Assembly: GCF_000327285.1 (NCBI RefSeq) | Contig: NZ_HE998567.1 | Coordinates: 183,136-247,135, forward strand | From: Holdemania massiliensis AP2 | GTDB taxonomy: Bacteria > Bacillota_I > Bacilli_A > Erysipelotrichales > Erysipelotrichaceae | DNA: 64,000 nucleotides | Direction of reading: 5' to 3' | Shown: positions 62,791-64,000 of the stretch, in pieces | Layout of the letters: each line of letters starts with the position of its first letter | Numbering within the stretch: position 1 is the stretch's first letter | The notes under the pieces: generated by a model | The model's input: only the letters and a program-made list of their open reading frames with translations | Databases searched by the model: none | Told to the model about the DNA's origin: nothing | Program-made: the position numbers and the translations under genes

Positions 62791-63760
62791 TGTAGCCAAT
62801 GAAGCCGGCGTTTCCCTGGCAACCGTATCCCGTGTTATTAACGGAAGCAACGTGGTAAAAGGCGGAACCAAGCAAAAGGTCGAGGAAGCCATTGAGAAAC
62901 TCGGCTATAAACCGAATGCGATAGCACAGGGGCTGGCTCTGCAGAAAACGACGACGATTGCACTGGTCATCCCGGAAGCCAGCTTTACCTATACCGGACA
63001 GATTATCAACGGTCTGCTTGATGTGGCGAAGATTTATAAGTACAACATCATGCTTCACACGACGACCGAAGGCATCAACGAGATCAACGATATCATTGAG
63101 AATATTATTAAGTCCCGCGTCGATGGGGTTGTGATTTACAATGATAAGCTGATGCGGGAAGAATTGAATACCCTGACCAAATACAACGTACCGATCGTCA
63201 TTATCGGCAACAAGGTATCCGATTCCAAGATCAGCTCAGTCTATGTTGACATTGAAAATGCTGTGTATGAGCTGGTGATGAAATACTTAGAGGGCGGCAA
63301 GCGCGATATCGCGATTATTCAGGATAGGAAGAACGGTTATTCCATTGATCAGATGATCAATGGGGCAAAGAAAGCCTATGCGACCAAAGGCCTGGAATTC
63401 AACGGATATCTGGAGATTCCAGGACAATACCGCACATCCTATGATTTCATGAAGGATTATCTGCAGGATCATAAGCATGATCTGATTATCGCGAACCGGG
63501 ATTCCCAAGCGATTGCGGTTGTCAATGCGGCTAAGGAAAACGGCATCGACATTCCGAAGGAAATGGAAATTGTCTGTGTCATCGATACGAAGTACAATTC
63601 GATGATGCGGCCGCAGATCTCCAGCTTTGCGATTCCGTCCTATGACCTAGGTGCGGTTTCAATGCGTGTGATGACGAAGATGCTGCAGGAAAATACCGAC
63701 GATATTGATAAAGAAATTGAATTGAGCTATCTGTTTACACCGCGGCAGTCGACTTTGTGA
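62768..63760 (+). CDS. LacI family regulator (CcpA-like)
   Basis: A 330-residue LacI/GalR regulator. The DNA-binding domain opens MKRVTIYDVANEAGVSLATVSRVINGS and NVVKGGTKQKVEEAI, with the minor-groove hinge around PNAIAQGL. The periplasmic-binding-like effector domain covers the rest. The order after DUF948/YtxH-type genes resembles the ytxG-ytxH-ccpA neighbourhood of Bacillus, which favours a CcpA-like protein, although CcpA key residues for HPr-Ser-P contact were not checked. Start ATG 62768 is conventional; GTG at 62759 is an alternative closer to AAGGAG. It overlaps the preceding gene by 23 bp. Confidence 0.88.
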   Translation: MKRVTIYDVANEAGVSLATVSRVINGSNVVKGGTKQKVEEAIEKLGYKPNAIAQGLALQKTTTIALVIPEASFTYTGQIINGLLDVAKIYKYNIMLHTTTEGINEINDIIENIIKSRVDGVVIYNDKLMREELNTLTKYNVPIVIIGNKVSDSKISSVYVDIENAVYELVMKYLEGGKRDIAIIQDRKNGYSIDQMINGAKKAYATKGLEFNGYLEIPGQYRTSYDFMKDYLQDHKHDLIIANRDSQAIAVVNAAKENGIDIPKEMEIVCVIDTKYNSMMRPQISSFAIPSYDLGAVSMRVMTKMLQENTDDIDKEIELSYLFTPRQSTL

Positions 63761-63790
63761 TTGACATCTTCACTGGTCTGCGGCTATAAT
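63761..63790 (+). promoter_or_regulatory. Promoter of the T-box leader
   Basis: TTGACA (63761-63766), 18 bp spacer, TATAAT (63785-63790): consensus at both elements, starting right after the LacI stop. Confidence 0.85.
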
Positions 63791-63796
63791 AGCTCT

Positions 63797-64000
63797 GACA
63801 GGCTGGGAAGAGAAAGAGTAGCCTTGGAATGCTGAAAGAGAGCCTTTGGTGGGTGTGAAAAGGCAGCAGGAAAAGGGGAATACACCTCGGAGCCTCCTAT
63901 GGTAAAGATAGGACGCGGACTTCGGCGTTATGAAGAAGAGCATATCCTATGAAATAGGGGATATGAATTAAGGTGGTACCGCGCAAAGACGTCCTTGACT
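63797..64000 (+). promoter_or_regulatory. T-box riboswitch leader, cut by window end
   Basis: The hallmark T-box sequence AAGGTGGTACCGCG lies at 63970-63983, followed by CGTCCTT that can close the antiterminator. An AGTA box (near 63819) and a stem I with a long 3' side are present. The likely specifier stretch reads GAATACACC (63880-63888), so the codon is probably TAC (Tyr), which would predict tyrS downstream. That choice rests on the usual GAA-codon-ACC context and is uncertain. The terminator and the regulated gene lie beyond the window. Confidence 0.9.

Noticed and set aside
1-64000. CRISPR arrays, rRNA, tRNA genes or prophage
   Set aside because: No regularly spaced repeats, cloverleaf-like sequences, rRNA signatures or phage structural genes were seen on reading both strands.

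Overview
This 64 kb window is a stretch of ordinary chromosome from a low-to-mid GC, spore-lineage member of the Bacillota. The gene order (phoH ... ybeY-dgkA-cdd-era-recO-glyS-dnaG-rpoD-trmK; rpsT/gpr-spoIIP-fmt-lepA-hemW), a T-box leader, strong AAGGAGG-type ribosome binding sites, frequent TTG starts and the protein sequences suggest the Erysipelotrichia (a Holdemania-like organism is my guess, not something the sequence proves). No rRNA, tRNA, CRISPR array, complete insertion sequence or prophage was seen.

Layout. 1-11.7 kb: the 3' part of phoH, then a complete phosphate regulon (phoP-phoR, pstS-pstC-pstA-pstB-phoU), an unknown membrane protein, an Rpn-type nuclease and a reverse-strand Na+/phosphate cotransporter. 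This block sits between phoH and ybeY, which are usually neighbours. Two candidate PhoP boxes, each of four hexamers at an exact 11 bp period, lie in front of pstS and the cotransporter. 11.8-19.9 kb: a housekeeping run for ribosome maturation, lipid recycling, nucleoside salvage, DNA repair, glycyl-tRNA, primase and the main sigma factor. 20.1-26.8 kb: a signalling island of seven genes. It has three AgrC-like membrane proteins whose kinase parts are complementarily degenerate, a LytTR response regulator on the other strand, and a coupled trio ending in a standalone LytTR regulator and a small membrane protein (a LytTR regulatory system). A 9 bp direct repeat with 21 bp period, the classical LytTR operator layout, sits between the two halves. 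26.8-27.3 kb: a decayed gene.

27.3-35.5 kb: rpsT facing gpr, spoIIP, a small membrane-anchored protein, fmt, a structured RNA candidate of about 235 nt, lepA, a MazG-like protein, hemW and a beta-hydroxyacid dehydrogenase. A sequence matching the forespore sigma-G promoter precedes gpr, and the spoIIP ribosome binding site lies inside a terminator stem. 35.7-42.9 kb: a membrane diguanylate cyclase, rpsO, a YgjV-like protein divergent from a DeoR regulator, and a cation/proton antiporter divergent from a LysR regulator that overlaps a second, convergent LysR gene. 43.0-51.8 kb: a heterodimeric ABC exporter, then a TetR-ATPase-FtsX-type permease operon whose permease carries a long coiled coil, ending in a GIY-YIG protein.

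51.9-64 kb: an unknown protein, superoxide reductase, pnp, trmB, a lipoprotein, a disordered protein with a repeated VISPI(F/Y)G motif, murC, a truncated hipA, oleate hydratase, two coupled membrane/coiled-coil proteins with a LacI regulator, and a T-box leader (probably tyrosine-specific) whose gene lies beyond the window.
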